NCBI GenBank assembly: GCA_016716665.1
Contig: JADJVH010000001.1
Coordinates: forward strand, 310,001-374,000
Length of the DNA stretch: 64,000 nt
DNA from: Candidatus Opimibacter iunctus
GTDB lineage: Bacteria; Bacteroidota; Bacteroidia; Chitinophagales; Saprospiraceae
Direction of reading: 5' to 3'
Under the pieces are notes generated by a model. It was not told the origin of the DNA, did not search any database, and saw nothing but the letters and a program-made list of their open reading frames with translations. Shown in pieces: positions 17,148 through 25,867 of this stretch (its first letter is position 1; every line of letters starts with the position of its first letter). The translations under genes and the position numbers were made by a program.

Positions 17148-18782
17148 CTACGTCTGCAACACCCCAGTGTTGAACACCTCAATCGGCGCATGATCTGCAG
17201 CCTTCAACGCATTGGAAATAAACTGCCTGGTATCCCTTGGATCAATAATCGCATCCACCCACAATCGTGATGCTGCGTAGTATGGCGATGTCTGTTCGTC
17301 ATACCTTGCCTTGATCTTTTCAAACAATTCCTTCTCCCCCTCTGGATCAGGCCTATGTCCTTTGGCCTCCAGAGAAGATACCTGTATCTGAGTCAACACC
17401 TTTGCTGCCTGCGTTCCGCCCATCACCGCAATCTTAGCGGTAGGCCATGCCGCGATAAACCTCGGATCATACGCCTTGCCACACATAGCATAGTTGCCCG
17501 CACCAAAACTGTTGCCCGCAATGATCGTAATCTTAGGCACTGTACTATTGGCTACCGCATTGACCATCTTGGCGCCATCCTTGATGATGCCTCCATGCTC
17601 TGAACGCTTACCCACCATAAACCCTGTCACATCATGGATAAAGATCAATGGTATTTTCTTTTGATTGGAATTGAGGATAAACCTTGTAGCCTTATCCGCA
17701 GAGTCAGAATAAATCACGCCTCCAAACTGCATCTCACCGGTCTTGGTCTTGACCACTTCACGTTCATTGGCTACAATTCCTACTGACCATCCATCAATAC
17801 GCGCATACGCGCAGACAATACTTTTCCCATACTCCTCCTTATAAATCGTCATCTCCCCGCCATCGACAAGATGCCTCAACATTTCTTTCATCGAATAGGG
17901 CTTAGACCCTTCCGCAGGCATCAGGTTGAGTATCGTATCCTTCTCCCCCGGAGGATCCACACTTTTCTCTCTGTTCAACCCCGCCGTAGCAAATGGCCCA
18001 AACCTGGATACCAGGTCCCGGATGGTCTTGAGGCAAGTCTCATCATCAGGCATCTTATAATCCGTGACTCCGGATATTTCACTGTGTGTAGTAGCTCCCC
18101 CGAGCACCTCCTGATCCACATCCTCACCGATAGCGGCTTTGACGAGATATGGTCCCGCCAGAAATATCGACCCGGTTCCTTCTACGATAAGCGCTTCATC
18201 AGACATGATCGGCAGATAAGCACCTCCCGCCACGCACGAACCCATGATCGCTGCGATCTGGGGTACGCCCATAGAGGACAACTTTGCATTGTTGCGGAAT
18301 ATCCGTCCGAAATGTTCCTTGTCCGGAAAAATCTCATCCTGCATCGGCAGGAATACACCCGCACTATCCACGAGATAAATGATGGGTATGCGGTTTTCCA
18401 TCGCGATCTCCTGGGCTCTCAGGTTTTTCTTTCCGGTGATCGGAAACCAGGCCCCGGCCTTGACTGTAGCATCATTGGCCACGATCACACATGTCCTGCC
18501 GGATACCTGTCCTACGACAACCACTACACCACCAGCAGGGCATCCTCCATGCTCCTCATACATCCCCTCACCGGCAAAAGCCCCGATTTCCATGTGGGTA
18601 GTGCCGGGATCCAACAACATCGCCACCCGCTCCCTTGCTGAGAGCTTACCCTGCTCATGCTGCTTATCTATCTTCTTCTGACCACCCCCAAGGGCCACCA
18701 CCTCAAATTTCCGGTGCATCTGGGATACCAGGAGCTTCATGGCATCCTCGTTTTTCTCCTTGTCTATATTGTACTTTGACAT
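17148..18782 (-). CDS. Acyl-CoA carboxylase carboxyltransferase (beta) subunit, MCC-like
   Basis: The product is 544 aa from the ATG at 18782, which begins MSKYNIDKEKNED. An in-frame extension upstream lacks support, and a -7-like box TATCTTCG sits at 18787-18794. It is a double-crotonase-fold carboxyltransferase that moves CO2 from biotin to an acyl-CoA. N-half markers are 'GKLSARERV', 'DSAGVFLPMQDEIFPD' and 'GGAYLPIMSDE'; C-half markers are 'NSFGAGNYAMCGKAYDPRF' and 'SPYYAASRLWVDAIIDP'. The QDEIFPD and GAGNYAMCGKAY motifs resemble methylcrotonyl-CoA carboxylase beta (leucine breakdown) more than propionyl-CoA carboxylase. No biotin carboxylase or BCCP gene is adjacent, so the substrate is not settled. 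Confidence 0.85.
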   Translation of the reverse strand: MSKYNIDKEKNEDAMKLLVSQMHRKFEVVALGGGQKKIDKQHEQGKLSARERVAMLLDPGTTHMEIGAFAGEGMYEEHGGCPAGGVVVVVGQVSGRTCVIVANDATVKAGAWFPITGKKNLRAQEIAMENRIPIIYLVDSAGVFLPMQDEIFPDKEHFGRIFRNNAKLSSMGVPQIAAIMGSCVAGGAYLPIMSDEALIVEGTGSIFLAGPYLVKAAIGEDVDQEVLGGATTHSEISGVTDYKMPDDETCLKTIRDLVSRFGPFATAGLNREKSVDPPGEKDTILNLMPAEGSKPYSMKEMLRHLVDGGEMTIYKEEYGKSIVCAYARIDGWSVGIVANEREVVKTKTGEMQFGGVIYSDSADKATRFILNSNQKKIPLIFIHDVTGFMVGKRSEHGGIIKDGAKMVNAVANSTVPKITIIAGNSFGAGNYAMCGKAYDPRFIAAWPTAKIAVMGGTQAAKVLTQIQVSSLEAKGHRPDPEGEKELFEKIKARYDEQTSPYYAASRLWVDAIIDPRDTRQFISNALKAADHAPIEVFNTGVLQT

Positions 18783-18786
18783 GGCC

Positions 18787-18794
18787 CGAAGATA
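18787..18794 (-). promoter_or_regulatory. Bacteroidota -7-like box (TATCTTCG)
   Basis: On the minus strand TATCTTCG matches seven of eight positions of the TAnnTTTG consensus except for one T-to-C change. It ends four bases before the carboxyltransferase ATG, a spacing compatible only with a leaderless or nearly leaderless transcript. Confidence 0.4.
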
Positions 18795-18844
18795 AGAGTT
18801 TGCACTCAACATTGGGCAGTTGGCAGTTGGCACCCAAAAGCGTC

Positions 18845-18892
18845 GAAAATAGATGTAGAGACGCGATTAATCGCGCCTCTACATCTATTTTC
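18845..18892. repeat. Palindromic repeat, GTAGAGACGCG family, third copy
   Basis: A 48-bp inverted repeat with one mismatched pair (18861/18876). The core is identical to the copies at 3552 and 7311, but the outer arms are GAAAATAGAT and its complement, unrelated to the GGATGAAA arms of the other two. It lies in the divergent gap between the carboxyltransferase and threonine aldolase genes. Confidence 0.85.
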
Positions 18893-18910
18893 AATGCATG
18901 CGAACAGCAA

Positions 18911-18952
18911 ACTGAAGACTGCCTACTGAAGACTGCAAACTTTACACTCTAT
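18911..18952 (+). repeat. Heptamer tandem array (ACTGAAG units)
   Basis: ACTGAAG, ACTGCCT, ACTGAAG, ACTGCAA, ACTTTAC, ACTCTAT follow in strict register of seven, about 30 bases upstream of the threonine aldolase ATG. This resembles the array in front of the GH106-like gene. Confidence 0.6.
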
Positions 18953-18983
18953 TTCTATACATTGAGCCACTTAATCAACATCC

Positions 18984-20012
18984 ATGCACAGTCAACTAAT
19001 CAATCTAACCTCCGACACCCTCACCAAGCCCACCCCGGCCATGCTGGACGCCATGATGACGGCTGAGGTCGGTGACGACGTCTTCGGCCAGGACCCCACC
19101 GTCAACGCATTGGAAAAAAAGATGGCCGATATGTTCGGGCACGAAGCAGCACTTTACTGCCCTTCCGGCACGATGACCAACCAGATCGCCATCAAGGCGC
19201 AGACACAACCTCTGGATGAAATCATTTGTGATGAGCTGTTTCACATCTACCGGTACGAACTCGGTGGCTATGGCTTTCATTCCGGAGTGTCGATGCACGT
19301 GACGAGAGGCAACCGAGGCATCATGTCACCACAAATGGTCCATGATGCGGTCAAACCAAAAGCGGACTGGAATCCAAACTCGCGGATGCTGATCATCGAA
19401 AATTCCATCAACATGGGTGGTGGCAACTACTACACCATCGACGAAGTAAAGGCACTGGTAGCCATGGCCCGCAGCCACAACCTGAAAACCCATCTTGATG
19501 GTGCTCGCTTATTTAATGTACTCGTCGAAACAGGGGATACACCTATGGAGTATGGCAAGTTGTTTGACAGCATTTCCATCTGTCTCTCCAAAGGGCTGGG
19601 TGCTCCTGTAGGTTCTGTGCTGATCAGCGACAAGGAAACGATCTCCTACGCTCGTCGTGTGCGTAAGGTGATGGGCGGCGGCATGCGACAGAGCGGCTAT
19701 CTCGCCGCGGCTTGTATCTATGCATTAGATCATCATATCGACCGCCTCAGGGACGACCATCGCAGGGCCAGAGCATGCGCCGATAAACTGGAATCTGTAT
19801 CATGGGTGAGCGAGGTATTTCCGGTCTCTACCAATATCCTCATCTTCAAAGAGGCAGATCACCTGAAGGTAGCCGACGTCGTAGCGGCCCTGAAGGCAAG
19901 GAATATCGAGTGTCTGGCGATCAGTGACCGCCTGATCCGCTGGGTATTCCACCTGGATATCCATGATGACATGGTCAGCCAGATCCTTGAGCTGCCAGAT
20001 CATTTAGTATAG
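18984..20012 (+). CDS. ltaE: Low-specificity L-threonine aldolase
   Basis: The product is 342 aa, a fold-type I PLP enzyme that splits L-threonine or L-allo-threonine into glycine and acetaldehyde. Visible family features are 'LTSDTLTKPTPAM' at the N-terminus, 'VGDDVFGQDPTVN' near residue 29, 'YCPSGTMTNQIAI' for the cofactor phosphate, 'HLDGAR' (Asp to the pyridine nitrogen) and 'CLSKGLGAPVGSVL', where Lys203 is the Schiff-base lysine. 'RVRKVMGGGMRQSG' is also typical. The length is normal. It appears monocistronic. The gene symbol follows the E. coli enzyme. Confidence 0.92.
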   Translation: MHSQLINLTSDTLTKPTPAMLDAMMTAEVGDDVFGQDPTVNALEKKMADMFGHEAALYCPSGTMTNQIAIKAQTQPLDEIICDELFHIYRYELGGYGFHSGVSMHVTRGNRGIMSPQMVHDAVKPKADWNPNSRMLIIENSINMGGGNYYTIDEVKALVAMARSHNLKTHLDGARLFNVLVETGDTPMEYGKLFDSISICLSKGLGAPVGSVLISDKETISYARRVRKVMGGGMRQSGYLAAACIYALDHHIDRLRDDHRRARACADKLESVSWVSEVFPVSTNILIFKEADHLKVADVVAALKARNIECLAISDRLIRWVFHLDIHDDMVSQILELPDHLV

Positions 20013-20083
20013 GAATTGAAGGAAATTGCCGATCTTTATTAGCAACAAGGGCATTTCTTCATTGGGTTAAAGTAAACTAGGGC

Positions 20084-21596
20084 ATGAGAATCATACTATT
20101 CCTGGCATTTGTATTTCCTGCATGGGCATTGGCGCAGGAATCTTCCAATATGACATTGTTGAGCACTTATGATGACCCCTCCTTACCTACAAGGCTGGGC
20201 ATCGAGTACAGCGATTGCTGGGCCTACAGGCATGCCAATGGCACCGAGGTAGCTATCATCGGCGGCATAGAGGATATCCTGTTTGTTGATATCACTATAC
20301 CTGCTGCACCCGAACTCATCTACAGCCATCATGTGGTCAATACACCTTCAGGCACGGTCAATCAATCCGCCTGGCGAGACTTTATGACCTATGGAGATTA
20401 TGTCTACGCTGCAGCCGATGAAGGCACTTCAGGATTATTGATTTTCGATATGAGTGACCTGCCCAACAGTATCACGCTGGTCACCCAGACTAATGCGTTC
20501 TGGAACAGGACACACACCATCTTTATCGATGAGGCCAACGGCAAGCTATATGCCGGAGGTTCTAATTCGGTAAGTAATGGCCTCGTCATCCTCGATCTTG
20601 TCGGCCATCCCACCAATCCTACCTTGAAAGCCAACGTACCGCTCAATACTGTTGGCGGCGGATATGTCCATGATATGTATGTGAGGGACAATATCGCCTA
20701 CTGCAGCCATGGCAATCTCTCCAAGATCCAGATGTATGATTTCAGCAATCTCCCTTCTTTTTCTGTTGTGGGAGCTATTGAAAATTATCCCGAACCCGGT
20801 TACAACCATAGCAGCTGGGTCAACGATGACGGCACTAAACTGGTCATGTGCGATGAGACCCATGGCAGTGATGTCAAGCTGGTGGATATCACCGATCCGT
20901 TAAATATTTCCTCTGATGATTTCAATACATTTTATTCTGAATTGCTTGGCGCGAATGCACCGGGTTCCAGTGTAGCACACAACCCTTTCATTCTTGGCGA
21001 CCTTGCCTATATAGCCTACTACCACGATGGAGTGCAGGTATTTGATATCAGCAATCCGGACAATATTCAATTAGTAGCCTATTACGACACCTATCCTGAC
21101 AATACCGGCTACACCGGATACCTGGGCTGCTGGGGCGTATATCCATTCCTCCCTTCCGGCGTCATTGTAGCCTCTGATATGAATTATGGCTTATACATGA
21201 TGACCATTACTAATCCACCGCTGGATATTGATTTTCTCTCCTTTGATGCTTTCCGTGAGAAAACTGCCGTAAGACTTGAATGGGCAGTAGCTGATGTTTC
21301 GTTTGGCCATGAATTTGAAATCAACAGATCTGCTGATGGAGGCATCTTCCCGCGAATCATCTTTTGTCGTGACCAATCCGATTGCATCTTCATTGATTGT
21401 AGATGTAGCAAATCCAGAAGGTAAAATCAACCTGGCGCTATACAACATAGAGGGACAGATAGTATGGACATCAGTTGTTGATCAGCCGGATTCCAGATTG
21501 GAATTTGGAATGAATGACATCCCGGCAGGCCAGTATGTACTGACGATAATATCCGGAGACAGATCAGAAAACCTGATCATACAGAAGGTTCAATAA
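20084..21596 (+). pseudogene. LVIVD-repeat, choice-of-anchor-B-like secreted protein with its T9SS domain out of frame
   Basis: The first frame (20084-21424) encodes a signal peptide (MRIILFLAFVFPAWALAQ) and a beta-propeller of LVIVD-type repeats ('ILFVDITIPAAPELI', 'VQVFDISNPDNIQLV', 'VKLVDITDPLNI'). This is typical of secreted Bacteroidota proteins called choice-of-anchor B. It then begins a fibronectin-like segment ('VRLEWAV', 'HEFEINRSADGGIF') and runs out of frame. A second frame continues 'ESSFVVTNPIASSL...ALYNIEGQIVW...IPAGQYVLTI' to the stop at 21596, a clear type IX secretion C-terminal sorting domain. One missing base in the C-run at 21349-21351 joins them. Even when joined, the fibronectin-like part seems shortened. 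If the shift is real, the protein is made but not exported through T9SS. Confidence 0.75.
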
Positions 21597-21628
21597 AACT
21601 TAAGTAACGGATTACCGGCTGGAAATAA

Positions 21629-21994
21629 TTACCAGGCTATATCCTCATTGTCGTTTCCTGATTCATGACGATCAGGGTTGTTTTGGTTGGCAGCTTCCCA
21701 TTCAGCCTGCTTGCGATCAAACTCCTCGTAATCGTAATTGGGCATCAGGTCTACCTTGACGTGGTCCACTACTTCCTGCAGGGAGGTAAGGAAGCGGTTG
21801 AAGTCCTCCTTGTACAAGAAGATCTTGTGGCGCTCATAGTTTTCGGAGTTGTGTTTTTTGGTGCTCTCAGTCAACGTAATGTAATAATCCTCACCACGCG
21901 TCTTACGAACGTCAAAAAAATAAGTCCGCCTGCTTCCTGCCTTCACCTTCTTGGAGTAGACATTCTCAAATCTGGAATCGTTACTGTTCGACAT
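21629..21994 (-). CDS. DUF3276 PUR-alpha-like nucleic-acid-binding protein
   Basis: The product is 121 aa. The core 'VYSKKVKAGSRRTYFFDVRKTR' (residues about 11-33) followed by 'YYITLTESTKK' and 'KIFLYKEDFNRFLTSLQEVVDHV' is the DUF3276 pattern of one PUR repeat. Bacterial PUR-domain proteins bind single-stranded DNA or RNA (for example the Borrelia protein BpuR). The C-terminal tail is acidic and Asn-rich. It is conserved across Bacteroidota as a small single-gene unit. The biological target here is unknown. Confidence 0.88.
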   Translation of the reverse strand: MSNSNDSRFENVYSKKVKAGSRRTYFFDVRKTRGEDYYITLTESTKKHNSENYERHKIFLYKEDFNRFLTSLQEVVDHVKVDLMPNYDYEEFDRKQAEWEAANQNNPDRHESGNDNEDIAW

Positions 21995-22304
21995 ACCTCA
22001 CATTTTTGTTTTACAAATCTAAGTTTATAATTGGAATATCCTATACCCCCACAGTTATAGCTCAATTGAGGGCGATCTGACATCCTGACGAACAGAAATA
22101 TGAAATGGAATGAAAGTCAAGGGAAGGCTCAGAATGGAGTTTTCCCGGACAACAATTGAATCCCAAGAGGAAATCCCTTATAAGAATTCCTATTAGGAAT
22201 CATTCAGCTGGCGGAGAGAACTCCATCCAGCGGCGATTTTATTTCCTTCGGAAAGTTAAAATTAGCCAACTCCGGGTTGCGTTTACACGAAAAGCATCGA
22301 TCGG
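21995..22304. other. Intergenic stretch, no gene seen
   Basis: About 310 bases between the DUF3276 gene and the ABC exporter stop. The only structure I see is a small perfect inverted repeat, ATTCCTA-T-TAGGAAT at 22186-22200. Part of this must carry the DUF3276 promoter and the 3' end of the exporter transcript. Confidence 0.4.
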
Positions 22305-24131
22305 TTAAACCTCCTCTTCCTGAGAAGTGACAACTTGCTGCTGCTGCCACAATTCATAGTAATGGCCCTGCCTGAAGATGAGCTGGTCATGTGTGCCCTG
22401 CTCGACCAACCGTCCATGATCAAGCACCAGGATCATGTCATAGTCGAGCATGCCGAGTATCCGGTGGGTGATGATGAGTGCCGTCTTATTGGCCAGCTCG
22501 CGATTGAGGAAGTCGATGATGGTATGCTCTGTATGGGTATCTACTGCCGACAGGCAGTCGTCAAGGATGACAAAATCAGGTTTCTTGATCAGTGCCCGGG
22601 CTATAGAAATACGCTGTTTTTGCCCGCCGGACAGGGTAATACCCCGCTCACCGATCCTGCGTATCAAATCCTTCAGGGAGCCCTTGATATCCTCATAGAC
22701 AGCAGCATGCCTGGCATATTGCTCAACCTCCTCACGCGATGAAGCCTGGCTGCCAAACCGGATATTGGCGTCAATGGTATCAGAAAAGAGGAATACATCC
22801 TGGGGTACATAACCAATATTACTTCGTAGCGAGGCCAATTCATAATCCCGCAGTGGAACTCCATCCATCAGGATTTCGCCGGAAGTGGGATCATACATCC
22901 TTAGCGCCAGGTCAGCTACTGTGCTCTTGCCGGAAGCTGTCCTGCCGATGATGGCCACCTTCTGTCCTGCCTGGATCGTAAAACTCAAATCATCAACAGC
23001 GGTAATCCCTGAGTCAGGATACGTAAAGGTGACATGGTCAAAGGTGAGCTGACCTTTGATCCGCCCCTTGATCGTGCCTGTATCCTCAATAGCTGGCTTA
23101 GAATTGAGGAATTCATTGATCCGGCCCTGTGATACATTAGCCTGCTGTACGATGGAGGCGATCCATCCGATCGATGTCACAGGCCACGTGAGCATATTGA
23201 TGTAGATGACAAACTCTGCAATGTTTCCCGTAGTAATGGTTCCCTCAAAAACCTGGAGGCCACCTACGAAAATGACCAGGATGGTGCTAAGCCCTATGAG
23301 GACCATCATCAATGGAACAAACATCGCCTCCACGAGGGCAAGCGACATGTTTTTCAACTTATACTCTTCACTTTCTTTAGCAAAATGACTTCCAAATGCT
23401 TTTTCCTGCGTGTACGACTTGACAACCCTGATACCGGAAAATACCTCTTGGACAATGCCTGTCAGTTGGCTGAGTTTGGCCTGTATGGATTGACTCCGGC
23501 GTTCGATCAGCCTGCTCACATAGTAGATGGAAAGCGAAAGGATAGGCAAAGGCAACAACGAGTATAAGGTCAGCCGTACATCCACCTTGAGCATAGCGTA
23601 GATGACCATGACAAATAAGGTCACGAGATTGATGCCGTACAATAGCGCGGGGCCCAGATACATCCTTACTTTGTTGACATCCTCCGTGATACGGGCCATC
23701 ATATCCCCGGTAGGCGTGCGCCGGTAAAATCCCTTGTCCAGCTGCTGGTAATGGTCATAGATCTCCTTGCGCTGGTCGTACTCGATCAGTCGGGACATCA
23801 CGATGATCGTCTGCCGCATAAAATACATGAAGATGCCCATGACCAGGGCCAGGATGACCACCAGGCCGCCAAAACGGAACAATGCCTTGCTCAGGGATGC
23901 GCGGATCAAATCTTTACCCGGGCCATCAGCAGCCTGGTATGCCTTGAGTTGCTCCAGGACATAATCCAACGCTTCACGGATCACCTGCGGCTGCCATGCC
24001 CTGAAGTAATTGCCTGCGGCAACAAAGACGATCCCCAGCAGGAGATGGTATTTATACTTTAAAAAGAATTTGTTGAGGACGCTGAGATGTTGCAATCGGG
24101 GTACCGTTTTAGGATCTGCAAGATAGGACAA
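22305..24131 (-). CDS. ABC exporter, fused membrane and ATPase domains (MsbA/LmrA type)
   Basis: The product is 608 aa. Six membrane helices lie in residues 25-320. The ATPase domain has Walker A 'GRTASGKST' (about residue 395), the Q-loop 'IGYVPQDVFLFSDT', the signature 'LSGGQKQRISIARAL' and Walker B 'FVILDDCLSAVDTHTE', where the usual catalytic Glu after the Asp is Cys (LDDC rather than LDE). In such half-transporters a non-Glu residue there often marks the degenerate site of a heterodimer, yet no partner gene is adjacent. An N-terminal extension replaces the common start. Substrate unknown: lipids, peptides or drugs are all possible. It may head or follow the envelope genes at 24187-25737, which lie upstream on the same strand. 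Confidence 0.88.
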   Translation of the reverse strand: MSYLADPKTVPRLQHLSVLNKFFLKYKYHLLLGIVFVAAGNYFRAWQPQVIREALDYVLEQLKAYQAADGPGKDLIRASLSKALFRFGGLVVILALVMGIFMYFMRQTIIVMSRLIEYDQRKEIYDHYQQLDKGFYRRTPTGDMMARITEDVNKVRMYLGPALLYGINLVTLFVMVIYAMLKVDVRLTLYSLLPLPILSLSIYYVSRLIERRSQSIQAKLSQLTGIVQEVFSGIRVVKSYTQEKAFGSHFAKESEEYKLKNMSLALVEAMFVPLMMVLIGLSTILVIFVGGLQVFEGTITTGNIAEFVIYINMLTWPVTSIGWIASIVQQANVSQGRINEFLNSKPAIEDTGTIKGRIKGQLTFDHVTFTYPDSGITAVDDLSFTIQAGQKVAIIGRTASGKSTVADLALRMYDPTSGEILMDGVPLRDYELASLRSNIGYVPQDVFLFSDTIDANIRFGSQASSREEVEQYARHAAVYEDIKGSLKDLIRRIGERGITLSGGQKQRISIARALIKKPDFVILDDCLSAVDTHTEHTIIDFLNRELANKTALIITHRILGMLDYDMILVLDHGRLVEQGTHDQLIFRQGHYYELWQQQQVVTSQEEEV

Positions 24132-24186
24132 CCGACAGATATGAATTGTTTACCCCAACCCTACTTTTCGACGAATCAATACCGGA

Positions 24187-24945
24187 CTACTCAATTTTGC
24201 GAAGGGATTCCTGAAAGACCCTCAACTTGCGCCACTCCCCCTGGGAAGCCATGGCAGCCTGCTTGGCCCAATGTGTAGGATCCAGTGATTTATATACGCC
24301 TCCAGCTTCATTCAGCAGGCTTTTGAGCTGTTCAGTAGAGGCATTGGAGAGATCTTCCCAGGTCTCGATCCCATTGGCCTGCAGCAATGCTGCTGCCTTG
24401 GGGCCTATGCCGGTGATCAGGGTGAGGTCGTTATCGGTCACCTGCTTTCCCAGCAACTGGCTTACATGCTCAAAGTTGGCCCTGACTGGTGCAGTACTGC
24501 TTACTTTCTTTTGCTTTGATTCAGGTACACTGGAATCCTCCAGTTCCTGCTGTAAGATATCTATCCGCTGCTGATAGGAAGCAATCGTCGCCTGGAGTCC
24601 GTCAATCATACTTTTCTGGTTTCTGTACGCAGACTCACTGTTGTTGATGTATTGCTGCAGGTCAAAAATGGTCTTGGCCTGGCCGCCGATCTTTGCACTC
24701 ATCATCTCGGCGTCACTTTGCAACTGTGCCCTGACCCGGGTCATCTCATGGATCTGTTCGCGCAATGCTTCACTCTGCTTTTGCTCTTCCTCAACAGCCT
24801 GCGTAAGCTGCGCAAGTTTATCTTTCAACCCACCTGAATTGAGATAACTCAGGAGTATCCCAAGCAACATAGACCCGATCACGATGATCAGGGTTTCTGC
24901 GGCCAGCACAAGGTTTTCATTATCCAAAATAGTTAACCACAACAT
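24187..24945 (-). CDS. Membrane-anchored coiled-coil protein with C-terminal helix-hairpin-helix domain
   Basis: The product is 252 aa. It has a single N-terminal membrane helix (about residues 13-36), then a coiled coil rich in Gln, Glu and Leu (about 40-150). A helix-hairpin-helix fold of the type often found after 'predicted flap endonuclease-1-like 5' DNA-binding' labels follows ('LTLITGIGPKAAALLQANGIETW', motif TGIGPKAAALL, about residue 180). Proteins of this build occur widely in Bacteroidota and their role is not established. The HhH here may bind protein rather than DNA. The gene lies 18 bases after the OmpA-like gene and is probably in its operon. Confidence 0.75.
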   Translation of the reverse strand: MLWLTILDNENLVLAAETLIIVIGSMLLGILLSYLNSGGLKDKLAQLTQAVEEEQKQSEALREQIHEMTRVRAQLQSDAEMMSAKIGGQAKTIFDLQQYINNSESAYRNQKSMIDGLQATIASYQQRIDILQQELEDSSVPESKQKKVSSTAPVRANFEHVSQLLGKQVTDNDLTLITGIGPKAAALLQANGIETWEDLSNASTEQLKSLLNEAGGVYKSLDPTHWAKQAAMASQGEWRKLRVFQESLRKIE

Positions 24946-24963
24946 AGGTCATTGTTTTTCACC

Positions 24964-25737
24964 TTACTCAAAATAGACAAGCACACAACGGTTCCTGAGG
25001 GTAAGGGGGTGGTTTCGTTGTCCGGTGGAAAGTTGCAACTGTTCTTCCTTCCACCCATTATTCATTATTATTTCTTTTATCCGGATTGCCCGGTCCATGG
25101 CCATATCTGAAGACTCCGCGATGCCACTTCCATCTGCTGTCCCTACGATATGCAGCATATTCGCATTCTTCACAGTGGCTCCCTGCGTCCATTCTATCAA
25201 GCGATCCTGGCTCAACTGAGGCAGCACCAATGAATCCGCAAATGGAAAACACAGTTCAATCGTATCTCCTTCTGTATGCAACAGATCGGCCATACTGATC
25301 CGTTCAAAACGCACAGCTTCAAACGGGTTGGACCTTACATCTGCAGTGATCTCATGCACAGATACCTCACTCACCAAGCGCTTTCTGTCTATGTCAAGGT
25401 AACTGAGAGCATGGTTGATCCTGTTCCTTCCCAACCTATGCAAGCTATTGATATCATTGGCCTCATCCCTGAAATAATAGCCATGGATGAGGACTATTTC
25501 GTCCGTTGAATCCAAATCATGGAAACTCTCCTTTAACGAACCAAAATCGATGCCCGCATAGGGAATATCTGACATCCATTTATAGGCCAGGGGATAAGGC
25601 AGATCCTCCACAACCTCAGGCCAGGACTTTTCCTGGTGGCTATGTATCCGTGGAGCTATCCTTTCTGCATACAACCAGTAGCAAAAACAAATCCATCCGG
25701 CCAGCAAGGCTATGTATGCCAGATACTTGTTATTCAA
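24964..25737 (-). CDS. Membrane-anchored OmpA-like (peptidoglycan-binding) protein
   Basis: The product is 257 aa. One N-terminal membrane segment (about residues 5-24) is followed by a region of unknown fold. A C-terminal part with OmpA-like features follows: 'MLHIVGTADGSGIAESSDMAMDRAIRIKEIIM' (key motif IVGTADGSG...DRAIRIKEIIM). An Asp and Arg spaced as in OmpA_C usually bind diaminopimelate. Another OmpA-like half may be present earlier ('IVLIHGYYFRDEA...LGRNRINHALSYL'), giving two tandem copies. Likely an envelope protein bridging to the cell wall. Operonic with the following coiled-coil gene. Confidence 0.65.
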   Translation of the reverse strand: MNNKYLAYIALLAGWICFCYWLYAERIAPRIHSHQEKSWPEVVEDLPYPLAYKWMSDIPYAGIDFGSLKESFHDLDSTDEIVLIHGYYFRDEANDINSLHRLGRNRINHALSYLDIDRKRLVSEVSVHEITADVRSNPFEAVRFERISMADLLHTEGDTIELCFPFADSLVLPQLSQDRLIEWTQGATVKNANMLHIVGTADGSGIAESSDMAMDRAIRIKEIIMNNGWKEEQLQLSTGQRNHPLTLRNRCVLVYFE

Positions 25738-25867
25738 GGATATATCGATCTAGTTTCCATGGACAATAGGTAAAAAACCATGCCAAAAAATATTTTTCCG
25801 GGATTTTAACACCCGGAGGGTAACAATTTACTGCTTTCAGGACACTTATCCATGACCACTGAAGACA

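Noticed and set aside
17871..18641. Open frame of 256 codons on the + strand over the carboxyltransferase gene
   Set aside because: The opposite strand encodes a complete carboxyltransferase; the frame has no motif or start support.
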